DNA of 64,000 nucleotides from Bryobacteraceae bacterium (GTDB lineage: Bacteria > Acidobacteriota > Terriglobia > Bryobacterales > Bryobacteraceae), in contig JAICXC010000004.1 of NCBI GenBank assembly GCA_025980665.1, forward strand, positions 1 to 64,000, in the 5' to 3' direction. The position numbers were made by a program, and so were the translations under genes. A model generated the notes under the pieces. That model was not told where the DNA came from. It was given only the letters and a program-made list of their open reading frames with translations, and did not search any database. Positions 18,672 through 28,546 of the stretch are shown here, one piece after another (the stretch's first letter is position 1; the number at the start of each line of letters is the position of its first letter).

Positions 18672-21600
18672 ATGAACAACTCTTCATCTGAAAACCGGCA
18701 TCGTGCTCTGTTTCGCTGGATCTTCGCTGCGATGTTGTCGTGCTTACCCCTCGCCCAAGGAGCTGTAACTGGACGCATTGCAGGTTCCGTGAAAGACTCC
18801 AGCGGTGGAGCGATTCCCGGGGCCATGGTGACGGCCACCAATGTCGCTCAGGGCATCGAGACCAAGACAACCACCGACGCTAAGGGCGACTACGCGTTCC
18901 CTAGTCTGGCCGTCGGAACCTATGATGTCCAGATCGAGTCTCGTGGCTTTCGCACCGAGAAACGAACCAATGTGGTGATCGATACCAATTCCGCAATTCA
19001 ATTGGATCTGACCCTCGAACTGGCGCAAAGAGCGGAAGAGGTGACCGTATCCGCTACCACGGAGCAGATTCATGTGGAGACAGAGAATACCCAGATTGGC
19101 GATGTAGTCACTGGCAAGCAGATGACGACGGTAGCCTTGAACGGGAGGAGCTTCACCGACCTGCTGGCGCTTCAGCCCGGCATCGTACCCACCACCACCC
19201 AGCAGCAGGATTCTATCGTGATGGCGGGAGCGTCGGTTGCGATCGCCCCTTCCGGAGGACTGAACCCGGGCAATCAGTCCATCACCGGACAGCGCGAAGA
19301 TGCGAACGGTTACATGGTAAATGGAGGCGATGTCAAGGAACTGATGAATGGGGGCACCTCGGTGGTGCCAAATCTGGACTCGATTGCCGAGTTCCGGATT
19401 TTAACGGACAACTTCGACGCAGAGTTTGGCAATTATAGCGGTGGCGTGGTAAATGTTGTCACCAAGTCCGGATCCAATGAGGTACATGGAAGTGGATTCG
19501 AATTTTTGCGCAATACGGATTTGGATGCGCGCAACTTCTTTTCACCCGAGCGCAGTTTCTACCGGCAGAATCAGTTTGGGGGGACTGTCGGTGGACCTAT
19601 CAAGCAGAACAAACTGTTCTTCTTCGGCGACTACCAGGGTACGCGGCAGAGCCAGGGCGTCGATACCGGGCTGATTCCAGTCCCGACCGCCGCGGACCGC
19701 ACAGGCAATTTGAGCGATCAAAAAGATTCGCTCGATGGCGAAGTAAGCGGTCCTAATCTCGCCAGTCTTCTCCAACAAAAGCTCGGATACAGTGTTTCCG
19801 TTAACGAGCCGTACTATACGCCCGGATGTGTCGATAGCTCTCAGTGTGTTTTTCCCAACGGAATCATTCCGCAGCGAGCCTGGGCGGAACCCTCCAAGCA
19901 TCTCTTGCAATATATTCCCGCTCCGAACGTCGGCGCCTCCACTTTTTCGACTGGCGCCTTCGGCAGGATTTTGCGCGATGACAAGGCCAGCTATCGGATG
20001 GACGCGAACACGGAACACTGGGGATTGATTTCAGGGTATTACTATTTCGACGATTACAATCTCAACAATCCCTACCCGACGGGGCAAGGAGGGGCGGGTG
20101 TTCCGGGCTTTGCAGCGCTAAATTTGGGACGCTCGCAGCTGATCAACATCGGCGACACGAAAACGTTCGGGCCCACGGTGGTCAACGAATTGCGTCTGAG
20201 CTACATGCGCACTGCGAATAACGTCGGCCAGCCTTCCGGTGGAGTCGGCCCCACCTTAGCGTCACAAGGCTTCGTTACGGGACCGGGAACGCCCGGAATC
20301 GTCGTGCTCGCGCCCAAGATCGAAGGTATCGAGAACGTCTCCTTCAATTCGTTCGTCATGGGAACTCCCACCACGAACTTGACACAGGCCAACAATACCT
20401 ATTCCCTGAGTGACAACCTCTCGAAGGTGTACGGGGCTCATAACATCAAGGTCGGCTTCCATGCGAGCTATGAACAGGTCAACGTCAATCCGAATCCTCA
20501 ATTCAATGGATCTTTCCAGTTCCACGGCTCGGAAACGGGCTCGGATTTCGCGGACTTTCTGATCGGAGTTGCAAGTCAATATAACCAGGCGGATTCGCAA
20601 ACTTACTATGGCCGGCACAAGTACGCCTCGGCCTTCGGGCAGGATAGCTGGCGTGTCACATCGAACCTGACCGTAAACCTGGGAGTACGTTGGGATCTGA
20701 TGCAATATTGGTCGGAGAAGTACAACCAGATTCCGGCGTTCAATCTCGGCCAGCAATCGAAGGTCTACCCAACCGCGCCAATGGGTTTGGTCTATCCCAC
20801 GGACGCGGGCGTGCCCAACACATTGGTTCCCGAAGGCAACAAATTTGCACCACGTTTCGGTATTGCGTACTCGCCTAGCAACTCGCATGGACTACTTGGC
20901 AAAATCTTGGGCGGCCCAAGCAAAACCAGCTTCCGCGCCGGTTACGGTATGTTTTACTCCGTGATTCAAGGCAATACGATCGCTATCGACGAACCGCAAC
21001 CTCCGTATGGATTGAGCTACACGAGCCCCGCGCCTCCACTTTTCGCGACACCCTTTGTGAGCGCCGCGGACGGCACCGTCCACGTTCAACCGTTCCCACT
21101 CACATTTCCCCCGCTGAACGCGACTGTGAATCATCCCAATCCAAACATCGACTATTCTCCGTATCTGCCTCAAGCGGGGATGACGGCCCCATTCCGCGGC
21201 AATACATTCCCTTACAGCGAGAACTACTTCTTTTCCGTCGAACGCCAGCTCGGCATGAACACACTACTGAGTCTCAGTTATGTCGGCTCACAGGCCCACC
21301 ATCTTCTGATGGTGTATTCGGCGAACCCCGGGAATCCCGCCCTGTGTCTGGCGTTAAGCAAACCGAGCGCTGTTTTGCCCGGAACGTCCACGTGCGGGCC
21401 TTTCGCCGAGGATGCGCAATACATAAGCGCCACTGGCCAGATATTCAACGGCACTCGCGGGCCTTTAGGATCCAACTTCAGCAATGACGATTACGAAGGC
21501 AGCTTCGGAAATTCGAACTACAACTCATTTCAAGCCAGCCTGAGGCATTCGAGTAAACGGTTGGATGTGGTTCTGGCCTACACCTACAGCAAATCGATCG

Positions 21601-22229
21601 ATCAGGCTTCGAGCATTTCCGATATTGTCGATCCCTTCAATTACAGCCGGACGCGCGCGCTTTCCGCCTGGGATCTTAAACACAACTTCGTCGCGACCTA
21701 CCAGTATCAGCTCCCGATCGAACTGCTGAGCAGCCACGCCAAAATGCTCACGACGGGATGGGCAATTTCCGGAATCACCCGTCTCAGCACCGGCTTCCCG
21801 GTGACTCTAGCCACGGAGGGAGACAATTCTCTGCAAGGCAGCCAACCGAATGGCGTGAATCTAAAGTCGCTGGATTTGCCTGACACCACCGGAGGGTCCT
21901 TGAATCTCAACGGCAATCCGCGCAACGGGCTGCCGTATTTCAACACAGCTAACTTCACGGAAAACGCACTCGGAACTCCCGGCAACGCGTCCCGTCGATC
22001 CTTCTACGGACCCGGGATGCTCAATTTCGATCTCGCGCTTCTGAAGAATTTTCGAATCTCCGAGTCGAAGGCTCTGCAGTTCCGGCTCGAAACCTTTAAT
22101 ACTTTCAACCACACCCAATTCTTCGGACCTGCTGCCGTCAATGGGGACATCAATAGCGACCTCTTCGGACAAGTAACCAAGGCCGCCGCCCCGCGGTTGA
22201 TGCAGCTCGCACTGAAGTTCACTTTTTGA
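18672..22229 (+). CDS. TonB-dependent receptor with carboxypeptidase-regulatory-like domain
   Basis: 1185 residues from ATG 18672 (MNNSSSENRH...), chosen because a signal-like segment FRWIFAAMLSCLPLAQG follows; the frame is open back to 18495 but that part is low-complexity upstream sequence. Residues about 30-115 are the carboxypeptidase-regulatory-like domain (GRIAGSVKDSSGG), then a plug with TGQREDANGYMVNGGD and a barrel ending LKFTF. The family is outer-membrane, energised by TonB. It is neither adjacent to nor similar in detail to the receptor at 11692; the substrate is unknown. The 267 bases before it show no other gene. Confidence 0.86.
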   Translation: MNNSSSENRHRALFRWIFAAMLSCLPLAQGAVTGRIAGSVKDSSGGAIPGAMVTATNVAQGIETKTTTDAKGDYAFPSLAVGTYDVQIESRGFRTEKRTNVVIDTNSAIQLDLTLELAQRAEEVTVSATTEQIHVETENTQIGDVVTGKQMTTVALNGRSFTDLLALQPGIVPTTTQQQDSIVMAGASVAIAPSGGLNPGNQSITGQREDANGYMVNGGDVKELMNGGTSVVPNLDSIAEFRILTDNFDAEFGNYSGGVVNVVTKSGSNEVHGSGFEFLRNTDLDARNFFSPERSFYRQNQFGGTVGGPIKQNKLFFFGDYQGTRQSQGVDTGLIPVPTAADRTGNLSDQKDSLDGEVSGPNLASLLQQKLGYSVSVNEPYYTPGCVDSSQCVFPNGIIPQRAWAEPSKHLLQYIPAPNVGASTFSTGAFGRILRDDKASYRMDANTEHWGLISGYYYFDDYNLNNPYPTGQGGAGVPGFAALNLGRSQLINIGDTKTFGPTVVNELRLSYMRTANNVGQPSGGVGPTLASQGFVTGPGTPGIVVLAPKIEGIENVSFNSFVMGTPTTNLTQANNTYSLSDNLSKVYGAHNIKVGFHASYEQVNVNPNPQFNGSFQFHGSETGSDFADFLIGVASQYNQADSQTYYGRHKYASAFGQDSWRVTSNLTVNLGVRWDLMQYWSEKYNQIPAFNLGQQSKVYPTAPMGLVYPTDAGVPNTLVPEGNKFAPRFGIAYSPSNSHGLLGKILGGPSKTSFRAGYGMFYSVIQGNTIAIDEPQPPYGLSYTSPAPPLFATPFVSAADGTVHVQPFPLTFPPLNATVNHPNPNIDYSPYLPQAGMTAPFRGNTFPYSENYFFSVERQLGMNTLLSLSYVGSQAHHLLMVYSANPGNPALCLALSKPSAVLPGTSTCGPFAEDAQYISATGQIFNGTRGPLGSNFSNDDYEGSFGNSNYNSFQASLRHSSKRLDVVLAYTYSKSIDQASSISDIVDPFNYSRTRALSAWDLKHNFVATYQYQLPIELLSSHAKMLTTGWAISGITRLSTGFPVTLATEGDNSLQGSQPNGVNLKSLDLPDTTGGSLNLNGNPRNGLPYFNTANFTENALGTPGNASRRSFYGPGMLNFDLALLKNFRISESKALQFRLETFNTFNHTQFFGPAAVNGDINSDLFGQVTKAAAPRLMQLALKFTF

Positions 22230-22332
22230 GATTGTTGGAGAACCATCGCCTCAATACCCAGCAGTGGACTTTCCGTTGTGCGAAGCTCCCAACGATCCCG
22301 TTCAGCCCCCGCGCGCGGTATAGCATGAAGAC

Positions 22333-23421
22333 GTGCAGCTACCTGTAACTCCGCCTGTCTTGCCCATGCTTGCTAAGCGAGTTGGTGAACTGCCGGTGGG
22401 CAGCGAATGGATTTTCGAACCGAAATGGGACGGGTTCCGCACACTCGTTTTCCGCGATGGCGAGGAGATTCTGGTTCAGAGTCGCGATGGGAAACCGCTG
22501 AATCGCTATTTCCCTGATGTCGTCGAAACATTGCAGGAACAATTGCCGTCCCGGTGCGTTTTGGATGGCGAGATCGTCATCGCGACAAAAAAGGGCCTCG
22601 ACTTCGAGGCGCTCCAGCTACGCCTCCATCCAGCCGCATCGCGGGTGAAACTTCTGGCGCGCGAAACGCCGGCCTCGATTGTGTTCTTTGATCTACTTTG
22701 CCACGGCGACCGCGATTTGCGGAGCGAAGCGTTTCAGAGCCGCCGTAAGCAACTGGAAACTCTGCTGTCAACCGCGAAACCGCCGATCCATCTCACTCCG
22801 GCCACCGAGGATCGAAGTGTTGCATCAGACTGGTTTCATCGGTTTGAAGGCGCTGGACTCGATGGAGTCATGGCGAAATCAAGATTGGGAGCGTACGAGC
22901 CTGACAAACGAGTGATGCTTAAGGTTAAGCACGAGCGCGATTGCGACTGCGTCGTCGCTGGTTTCCGTTGGCACAAGAAAGGGGAGGGAACTATGATCGG
23001 CTCCCTGTTGCTCGGGCTGTTCGATGACATGGGGGCACTGCAGCACGTCGGTGTGTGTGCCAGCTTCACCCAATCGAAGCGATTGGAGTTGGTGGAATAT
23101 CTCGCTCCCTATCGCCAGAATGCACTGGTCAATCATCCATGGAAAAGCTGGGCGGAGCATGGTTCGGCAGCAAGCGAACCGGGGCATCGGATTCCAGGCG
23201 GGCAAAGCCGCTGGAGCCAAGGCAAGGATCTATCGTGGGAGCCCCTGCGTCCCGAGCTGGTAGTGGAGGTCGCCTACGAGCATATGCAGGGCAAACGGTT
23301 TCGCCATATGTCGCAGTTTCGAAGGTGGCGCGCCGACAAGAATCCGCGCGATTGTACCTATGCACAACTCGAAGTGGTTCCTCCGCAAGAGTTGATGGAG
23401 ATCTTCGCGCGCGATTTGTGA
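22333..23421 (+). CDS. ligC: ATP-dependent DNA ligase, LigC-like
   Basis: 362 residues, a single-domain-set ligase without polymerase or phosphoesterase parts. Motif I is EPKWDGFR with the adenylated Lys31; LDGEIVI (motif III) and VMLKVKHERD (motif V) follow. The start is a GTG at 22333. The C-terminal third is an OB-fold with a HWRW-type tail (FRRWRADKNPRDC). LigC-type enzymes act in alternative end joining and in excision repair together with stand-alone LigD-type polymerases. The next gene, on the opposite strand and only 13 bases away, is exactly such a polymerase. Confidence 0.88.
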   Translation: MQLPVTPPVLPMLAKRVGELPVGSEWIFEPKWDGFRTLVFRDGEEILVQSRDGKPLNRYFPDVVETLQEQLPSRCVLDGEIVIATKKGLDFEALQLRLHPAASRVKLLARETPASIVFFDLLCHGDRDLRSEAFQSRRKQLETLLSTAKPPIHLTPATEDRSVASDWFHRFEGAGLDGVMAKSRLGAYEPDKRVMLKVKHERDCDCVVAGFRWHKKGEGTMIGSLLLGLFDDMGALQHVGVCASFTQSKRLELVEYLAPYRQNALVNHPWKSWAEHGSAASEPGHRIPGGQSRWSQGKDLSWEPLRPELVVEVAYEHMQGKRFRHMSQFRRWRADKNPRDCTYAQLEVVPPQELMEIFARDL

Positions 23422-23434
23422 AAATCGGGTTCGC

Positions 23435-24772
23435 CTACGCCTTTTTCCGCGACTCGCGGTGAGCGCGCCACTCACGCGTCGGATCGTCATCCGGATCGGG
23501 AGTCTCTTGAACAGGCCGGAGATCCATGGGTATGTTGCGCAAATTTACCCGAATCCGGGTCCACGTCGATGAACGGCCCCGCATCGAATCCACTAACACG
23601 TCGTCTTTCGCGAGAAAATCGGTAATTTTGGCGTGCTTGCTTTTCCATCGTTCCAGACCTGCCAGCGCTTGATCCCGATTGGGAGAGTTTGCGACGACGA
23701 TCAGGGGCATCTTCGTGCGTGTGGATCCTGCTTTAGCTGTCTTCCCGCTAGGTTTTTTGGCGGCAGACCTCGCACGTGACGGCGCCACACGCGCGCTTTC
23801 ACCTTCCATTTTTCGAAAGTGCGGTGGCCACGGCGCGTCCCCGAGGCCGTCAACTTCATCCTTCGCGGCGAGGTCGAGCAATCTTTCCAATGAACCTCGG
23901 GCCGCGTTCATCGTCGCGTGCGGGTCGCCTACCTCCGCGAAGCGTTTCGGAACGGTCAACACGGTGAAATCGGCAGGGTCGCACTCGGGCACTTCATCCC
24001 ACGCCAAGGGCATGGAGACACGTGCATCCGGCAGCGGGCGCACGGAGTATGCCGAGCAGGTGGTTCGATCCTTCGCGTTCTGGTTGTAGTCAAGAAAGAC
24101 GCCGTGGCGCTCTTCTTTCCACCACTTTGAAGTGGCCAGAGCGGGCGCCCGCCGTTCGATTGCCCGCGATAGCGCAAGGGCCGCACGCCGCACCTCAGTA
24201 AAGGTCCATCGTGGTTCAATCCGCACGTTGACATGGATTCCACGGGATCCGCTAGTCTTGGGCCAACCCCGAAGACCCATTTCTTCGAGGAACGCCTTCA
24301 CTTCGAGAGCCACAGTGCGAACATCCCCCCAATCGATGCCAGGACCGGGATCAAGATCAATCCGCAGTTCATCCGGATGATCCAGGTCGCCCGAGCGCAC
24401 CGGATGAGGATGTAGTTCGATGCAGCCCAAGTTGACGATCCATGCAAGGCCGGCGGCATCGTCGACGACGATCTCTTCGGCCGCTCGGCCCGATGGAAAC
24501 GATAGAGTTACGGTTCGCAGCCAGGCGGGGCGTTCCGTGGGCGCGCGCTTTTGATAGAACGCTTCACTGTCGGCGCCATTGACGAAACGCTTTAGGACGA
24601 GAGGACGGTCCTCCATTCCGGTCAGAGCGCCGGACGCGATCGCCAGATAGTAGCGCACGATGTCGAGCTTCGAGAGCTTGGCTTGTTTCGAGAAGTACGG
24701 CTTGTGGGGATGTGTGACTCGGACCTCTCGTCCATCGATTGAAAGCGTCTCGGCTGCTTCTTCTTTGCTCAC
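23435..24772 (-). CDS. Stand-alone LigD-type primase-polymerase with novel C-terminal extension
   Basis: 445 residues from a GTG at 24772. Residues about 12-300 form a LigD-type polymerase: VTHPHKPYFS, the catalytic LRIDLDPG (Asp139, Asp141), SGSRGIHV and DYNQNAKDRTT. It adds nucleotides at DNA ends and can prime in related enzymes. After a basic Ala/Lys linker (about 310-345) comes a C-terminal segment of about 100 residues (PLIVVANSPNRDQAL...DFLAKDDVLVDSMRGRSSTW...) that I do not recognise. It may be a DNA- or partner-binding domain. It converges on ligC; together with ligD at 5283 this gives two ligase/polymerase sets in one window. Confidence 0.85.
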   Translation of the reverse strand: MSKEEAAETLSIDGREVRVTHPHKPYFSKQAKLSKLDIVRYYLAIASGALTGMEDRPLVLKRFVNGADSEAFYQKRAPTERPAWLRTVTLSFPSGRAAEEIVVDDAAGLAWIVNLGCIELHPHPVRSGDLDHPDELRIDLDPGPGIDWGDVRTVALEVKAFLEEMGLRGWPKTSGSRGIHVNVRIEPRWTFTEVRRAALALSRAIERRAPALATSKWWKEERHGVFLDYNQNAKDRTTCSAYSVRPLPDARVSMPLAWDEVPECDPADFTVLTVPKRFAEVGDPHATMNAARGSLERLLDLAAKDEVDGLGDAPWPPHFRKMEGESARVAPSRARSAAKKPSGKTAKAGSTRTKMPLIVVANSPNRDQALAGLERWKSKHAKITDFLAKDDVLVDSMRGRSSTWTRIRVNLRNIPMDLRPVQETPDPDDDPTREWRAHRESRKKA

Positions 24773-24799
24773 AACAACAGGCTACATGTTCGCCGCTTG

Positions 24800-25093
24800 C
24801 TAACTTCTGTTAACGCGGCCTAAAGCGGTGCCGATGGCAGTCGCGATACGGACTAGGAAATCTCCCGGAATTCGAGCGATGTCAATCTCGGCAGCAGCAG
24901 CGGCTTCGTCGACGGACGCGCCATCATGTAGACGTTCGAGCAGGATCTCGCTTTGGCGCGCGGAAATATCGAGCGCCCGAGCTACCGTATCTCCGAATGT
25001 CTCACCCGGCTTGGGGCGGATTCCGCGTTCATCCAAAAGCTCGTGTACGCCCTTTATGACGTTGGCGCTAATCATGCTCTTACATTTCAGCAC
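24800..25093 (-). CDS. Hypothetical small helical protein
   Basis: 97 residues (or 91 from the second ATG at 25075, which follows GTAAGAGC). Predicted mostly helical, with a heptad-like stretch ARALDISARQSEILLERLHDG and an acidic EAAAAAEID segment. No cysteine pair, signal or known motif was seen. It lies 27 bases upstream of the polymerase gene on the same strand, so it may share its transcript. I do not recognise the family and assign no function. Confidence 0.5.
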   Translation of the reverse strand: MLKCKSMISANVIKGVHELLDERGIRPKPGETFGDTVARALDISARQSEILLERLHDGASVDEAAAAAEIDIARIPGDFLVRIATAIGTALGRVNRS

Positions 25094-25173
25094 AGAGCGA
25101 ACCGCTTCGAAACTTGTGCTTCACGAGGCGGGCCGAGCGGCGAAACTCATTCTGAGGTCGGGAGGCTGAACGG

Positions 25174-25902
25174 GTGCAGTCTTTGATAGGTTGCTGTGGG
25201 TGGGCGGGCGCGCAGGCTCAATACTTCTCGCAGTTTTCGGTAATCGAAATTCAATCGACTTTCTATGATCCGCCCGCAGCCAAAGTGGCGGCGCGATGGC
25301 GCGCGTTGGCTCCTCCAGACTTCGAATTCTGTCTCAAGGCCTGGCAACTGATCACTCACCCGTGCTCCAGCCCGACCTACCGTCGCCTGCGAGGCTTTTT
25401 GTCGCCGGAACGTCGTCAAATGTGTGGATTTTTTCAGGACACCGGGGAAGTCTGGGAGGCGTGGAAACGGACTCTTGAAATCGCTGAAACAGTGCGTGCA
25501 AGTGTCATCCTTTTCCAGTGTCCCGCGTCATTCAAGGCTACTCCGGGCAACATCGAGAACCTTTCCCGGTTCTTTCAAAAGATTGGTCCCCAACCGTTCC
25601 GTCTAGCATGGGAGCCTCGCGGACCCTGGCCGTGCCAGGTGGTCCGTGACCTTTGCGCGGAACATAAGTTAATCCATTGCGTGGATCCATTGACCGATCG
25701 CTCCCAGTATGGCGATGCCGTCTACTGGCGACTTCATGGTAAAGGCTCTTATTCGTATCACTACACCGAGGAGGATCTGGCCCAGCTCCAACGGCTGCTC
25801 TATAAGGCTCAGGCCGAAGATCCCGCATACATCCTGTTTAATAATGTTGCGATGAAAAGCGATGCTGAAAGGTTCATGGGGTTGCTGGGATGCCGCCGCT
25901 GA
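25174..25902 (+). CDS. DUF72 domain protein (YecE-like)
   Basis: 242 residues, the family's usual length. It begins with the DUF72 opening IGCCGWAG and keeps FSVIEIQSTFY, PPDFEFCLKAWQ, RLAWEPRG and AVYWRLHGKG, all typical of this TIM-barrel family of unknown activity. The start is a GTG at 25174 with GGAGG upstream. A second, more canonical DUF72 copy is at 51974-52711. DUF72 genes are often found near DNA repair and sugar genes; here it follows the ligC/polymerase pair. Confidence 0.88.
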   Translation: MQSLIGCCGWAGAQAQYFSQFSVIEIQSTFYDPPAAKVAARWRALAPPDFEFCLKAWQLITHPCSSPTYRRLRGFLSPERRQMCGFFQDTGEVWEAWKRTLEIAETVRASVILFQCPASFKATPGNIENLSRFFQKIGPQPFRLAWEPRGPWPCQVVRDLCAEHKLIHCVDPLTDRSQYGDAVYWRLHGKGSYSYHYTEEDLAQLQRLLYKAQAEDPAYILFNNVAMKSDAERFMGLLGCRR

Positions 25903-26111
25903 TGCCGCCAACCCTGCCGTTGAGGAAAGACGCTGACAGGTCTAACCGTGCATCACTCCTGCACTGTCACCTGCCTTTCGTGCTTCATCGCCGGTCATTT
26001 TGCTATGTGCTGGCCTACCCTGGCCGGCTCATTTGGCACATGATTGCTAAGGATTCTAGGGACGGCTTCTCTGGCCCTGCGCGTGCAGTCAATCGGGCAC
26101 AGGAGTTCGCA

Positions 26112-26705
26112 ATGCCAAATAGAACTACGTTGGTGGCCGAAGAACCGTCCACTGAATCGAACCAGATGAGTCCGTTGAAAGAACTGTTAGTCGACAATCT
26201 TCGCGATTTGCTTCATGCGGAAGGCCAGTTGGTTTCGGCCTTGCCCAAGATGGCAGATGCTGCGCACCATCCTAAGTTGAAGGAGGCTTTCCAAAAGCAC
26301 CTCCAACAAACCGAAGGCCACGTTGAAAGACTGAAGGCAGCCTTTCAGTTGCTGGGAGAAAAAGCCCAACCGAAGCCATGTAAAGCAATGATGGGCCTGG
26401 TCGAGGAGGGTCAAGAGACGATCAAGGAGAGCGAAGACAAGCAGGAACTGGCCGCCGATCTTGCCCTCATCGGTGCCGCCCAGCGCGTCGAGCACTATGA
26501 AATTGCCGCTTATGGAACGGCACGCTGTCTAGCAAAACAAATTGGCGAGCGCGAGGTTGCCACTTTGCTCTCCCATACTCTTGGAGAAGAGGAGAGCTCC
26601 GATTATTTACTGACTGCGATTGCCATGCCCATCATGCAGGATGCCTGTTCGGCGATGAACGGAATAGACGGTAAGCCAGCTCGTCAAAGAAAGCAGAAAG
26701 CCTAG
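26112..26705 (+). CDS. DUF892 (YciE/YciF-type) ferritin-like protein
   Basis: 197 residues from the ATG at 26112, directly after AGGAGTTCGC; the frame is open further upstream to 25890 but without a good start. It is a four-helix bundle of the DUF892/YciF family: LVDNLRDLLHAEGQL opening, LQQTEGHVERL, AAQRVEHYEIAAYG and LGEEESSDYLL carry the Glu/His iron-ligand pattern of ferritin-like folds. The family is induced in stress. It is followed after 10 bases by a manganese catalase, so both are probably one peroxide-defence operon. Confidence 0.9.
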   Translation: MPNRTTLVAEEPSTESNQMSPLKELLVDNLRDLLHAEGQLVSALPKMADAAHHPKLKEAFQKHLQQTEGHVERLKAAFQLLGEKAQPKPCKAMMGLVEEGQETIKESEDKQELAADLALIGAAQRVEHYEIAAYGTARCLAKQIGEREVATLLSHTLGEEESSDYLLTAIAMPIMQDACSAMNGIDGKPARQRKQKA

Positions 26706-26715
26706 TTGGACCCTT

Positions 26716-27495
26716 ATGTATCACCATATTAAGAAGTTGATGTATACAGTGCAGGTCGGTACACCCGATCCAAGATTCGGCAACATGTTACTCGAGCAGT
26801 TTGGGGGCGCTAACGGCGAACTCGCGGCGGCGATGCAGTATTCGATTCAGGGTCTGAATTGTGATGACCCGGAACGCAAAGACATGTTGATGGACATCGG
26901 AACGGAAGAATTAAGTCATCTTGAAATCGTGGGTACCTTGGCCAGGATGCACCTCAAGCCAATGAAAAACAACCGGGAATCCGCCGAAGTGGATCCCCTT
27001 ATCGCAATTGCCGGGGGTGGCGGCGTGGCGCTGCATAACTCCATGGGCGATGCTTGGACGGCCGACTATCTTAAAATCACCGGCGAGCTGGATGTTGACC
27101 TTCGCAGTGACATTGCCGCCGAGGCACGGGCCAAAATCGTCTACGAGCGCTTAATAAACTTCTCCGACGATCCGGGTACTATCGATGCGTTACAGTTCCT
27201 CATGACGCGCGAAATCACGCACATGAAGGCATTCACCGCGGCGCTCGAAAGCCTTGGTAAAGACCGGTTCTCAATTGGCAGCATTCCTCCCACGCCTGAA
27301 CTGGTGGATCAGTATTTTGACGACTCCACTGGTACTGGCGATCGCGGCGAACCCAACGCGCGCGGGCCCTGGAACGCGGGCGGAAGCTGGCAACTCGTTG
27401 AGGCGCCGGCCTTCTCAGCGTTGAAATCCGAGGAAAAAGGTACGCGCCATCCAACTGAGGAAAATGGTTCGGGCCGCAAGTCGGCTCGTCAGTAA
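26716..27495 (+). CDS. Manganese (non-haem) catalase
   Basis: 259 residues, a normal length for the non-haem dimanganese catalases that decompose hydrogen peroxide. Ligand-bearing helices are visible: GGANGELAAAMQY, GTEELSHLEIVG (Glu and His), AEARAKIVYERL and TREITHMKAF (Glu and His). The tail beyond FDDS is Gly/Asn rich with the usual GPWN segment. It shares an operon with the DUF892 gene and is followed by a strong terminator. Manganese catalases take over when haem catalase is lacking or iron is short. Confidence 0.93.
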   Translation: MYHHIKKLMYTVQVGTPDPRFGNMLLEQFGGANGELAAAMQYSIQGLNCDDPERKDMLMDIGTEELSHLEIVGTLARMHLKPMKNNRESAEVDPLIAIAGGGGVALHNSMGDAWTADYLKITGELDVDLRSDIAAEARAKIVYERLINFSDDPGTIDALQFLMTREITHMKAFTAALESLGKDRFSIGSIPPTPELVDQYFDDSTGTGDRGEPNARGPWNAGGSWQLVEAPAFSALKSEEKGTRHPTEENGSGRKSARQ

Positions 27496-27512
27496 CGTTT
27501 AGCATGGAGGCG

Positions 27513-27545
27513 GGCGGACAGAGTCCAGCTGACTGTCCGCCTTTT
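27513..27545 (+). terminator. Rho-independent terminator of the DUF892/catalase operon
   Basis: A perfect nine-base stem, GGCGGACAG pairing with CTGTCCGCC, around an 11-base loop, followed by TTTT. It lies 18 bases after the catalase stop. Confidence 0.85.
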
Positions 27546-27761
27546 CCAAGAGAGCATCTAGGCCCCCAATCGGGGGATGCATTGTGCGGCAATTCGGGCA
27601 TTGGTACGGGTCTGGTTGCACTGAATGCATGTCATGCACGCACGTTGGTTTGAGCATCCCAGCTTCTCTGCGCATATAAACCTTCTAATCGTAGGCGTCA
27701 GAATTCCGGACCGGTCGCGAACGATGGCGGTCTACTTGCACTGATGCCTGTAGGAGTTCTC

Positions 27762-28154
27762 ATGACACCAACAAACAATCCCTCAGCGGACAAGGCATCG
27801 GAGACGGTTAAATCGCTCGGCGACAAGGTCTCTGAAACGGCTTCGCAACTCAAAGACAGAGTAAATGATTTAGGTCGTACGGCCGCAGATAAGGTGGAGC
27901 AGGGCCGTACCGCAGCCGCCAGCGGGCTCGAAAGCACGGCCTCGGCGATTCATCAAAGCGGCGAGAAAATGACCGGTCTCGCTCATTCGACTGCTGACAA
28001 GCTGAGTTCGTCGGCCGAGTACCTCAGGAACCACGATTTCAAGAGCATGATGTCCGATGTAGAGCAACTGGTAAAGAAGAACCCCGGTCCATCCCTCATG
28101 GTCGCTGGAGTGATCGGCTTTTTGGTTGGCCGGACGCTGCGCAGAGACGATTAA
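27762..28154 (+). CDS. ElaB/YqjD/DUF883-like membrane-anchored stress protein
   Basis: 130 residues from ATG 27762, preceded by AGGAG at 6 bases; the ATG at 27744 is a poorer choice. The first 90 residues form a long amphipathic helix with Lys, Asp and Ala repeats (KVSETASQLKDRVNDL). A C-terminal hydrophobic helix (PSLMVAGVIGFLVGRTL) with a glycine-rich face follows. This is the layout of ElaB/YqjD proteins that bind ribosomes and the inner membrane in stationary phase, but the match is one of architecture and the family name is tentative. It is first of three overlapping genes. Confidence 0.6.
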   Translation: MTPTNNPSADKASETVKSLGDKVSETASQLKDRVNDLGRTAADKVEQGRTAAASGLESTASAIHQSGEKMTGLAHSTADKLSSSAEYLRNHDFKSMMSDVEQLVKKNPGPSLMVAGVIGFLVGRTLRRDD

Positions 28155-28546
28155 TGGCTATCGAAACCGACGGGCGCTCTATATCCAACGTGCTGCGCGA
28201 CATTGTCCAAAACATTCAAGATATTGTTCGCGCCGAAATGCGCCTTGCTAAATCGGAGATTTCCAAGGAAATCGTCGAGGCCAAAGCCGCAGGAATTCTG
28301 CTCGGATTGGGAGCCGCCTCCGGTTTCCTAGCCGTCCTGTTTGCTTTAGTCGCCATCGTGTTTGCTTTAAGCAATGTCATTCCAAACTGGGCGGCGGCCT
28401 TGGTCGTTGCTGTCTCGACCGGCATCGTAGCGGCGTCGCTAATTTATGCCGGCCGTAACCGGCTCAGGAATGTTCATCCGATTCCCGAACGGACGGTTGA
28501 AACTGTGAAGGACAATTTTCAATGGACAAAACCACAAACCAAATAG
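28154..28546 (+). CDS. Holin-X / YqjE family membrane protein
   Basis: 130 residues. The ATG overlaps the stop of the preceding gene by one base (TAATG). N-terminal helix with RAEMRLAKSEISKEI, typical of the putative actinobacterial holin-X family (YqjE), then two membrane helices (GLGAASGFLAVLFALVAIVFAL and AALVVAVSTGIVAASLIY). There is no sign of phage genes, so it is a stress-envelope protein rather than a lysis holin. It is in the same operon as the ElaB-like and DUF3618 genes. Confidence 0.82.
   Translation: MAIETDGRSISNVLRDIVQNIQDIVRAEMRLAKSEISKEIVEAKAAGILLGLGAASGFLAVLFALVAIVFALSNVIPNWAAALVVAVSTGIVAASLIYAGRNRLRNVHPIPERTVETVKDNFQWTKPQTK

Noticed and set aside
28154-28546. Phage holin as sign of a prophage
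   Set aside because: No other phage gene is near, and the holin-X family is common in bacterial stress operons with DUF3618 partners.
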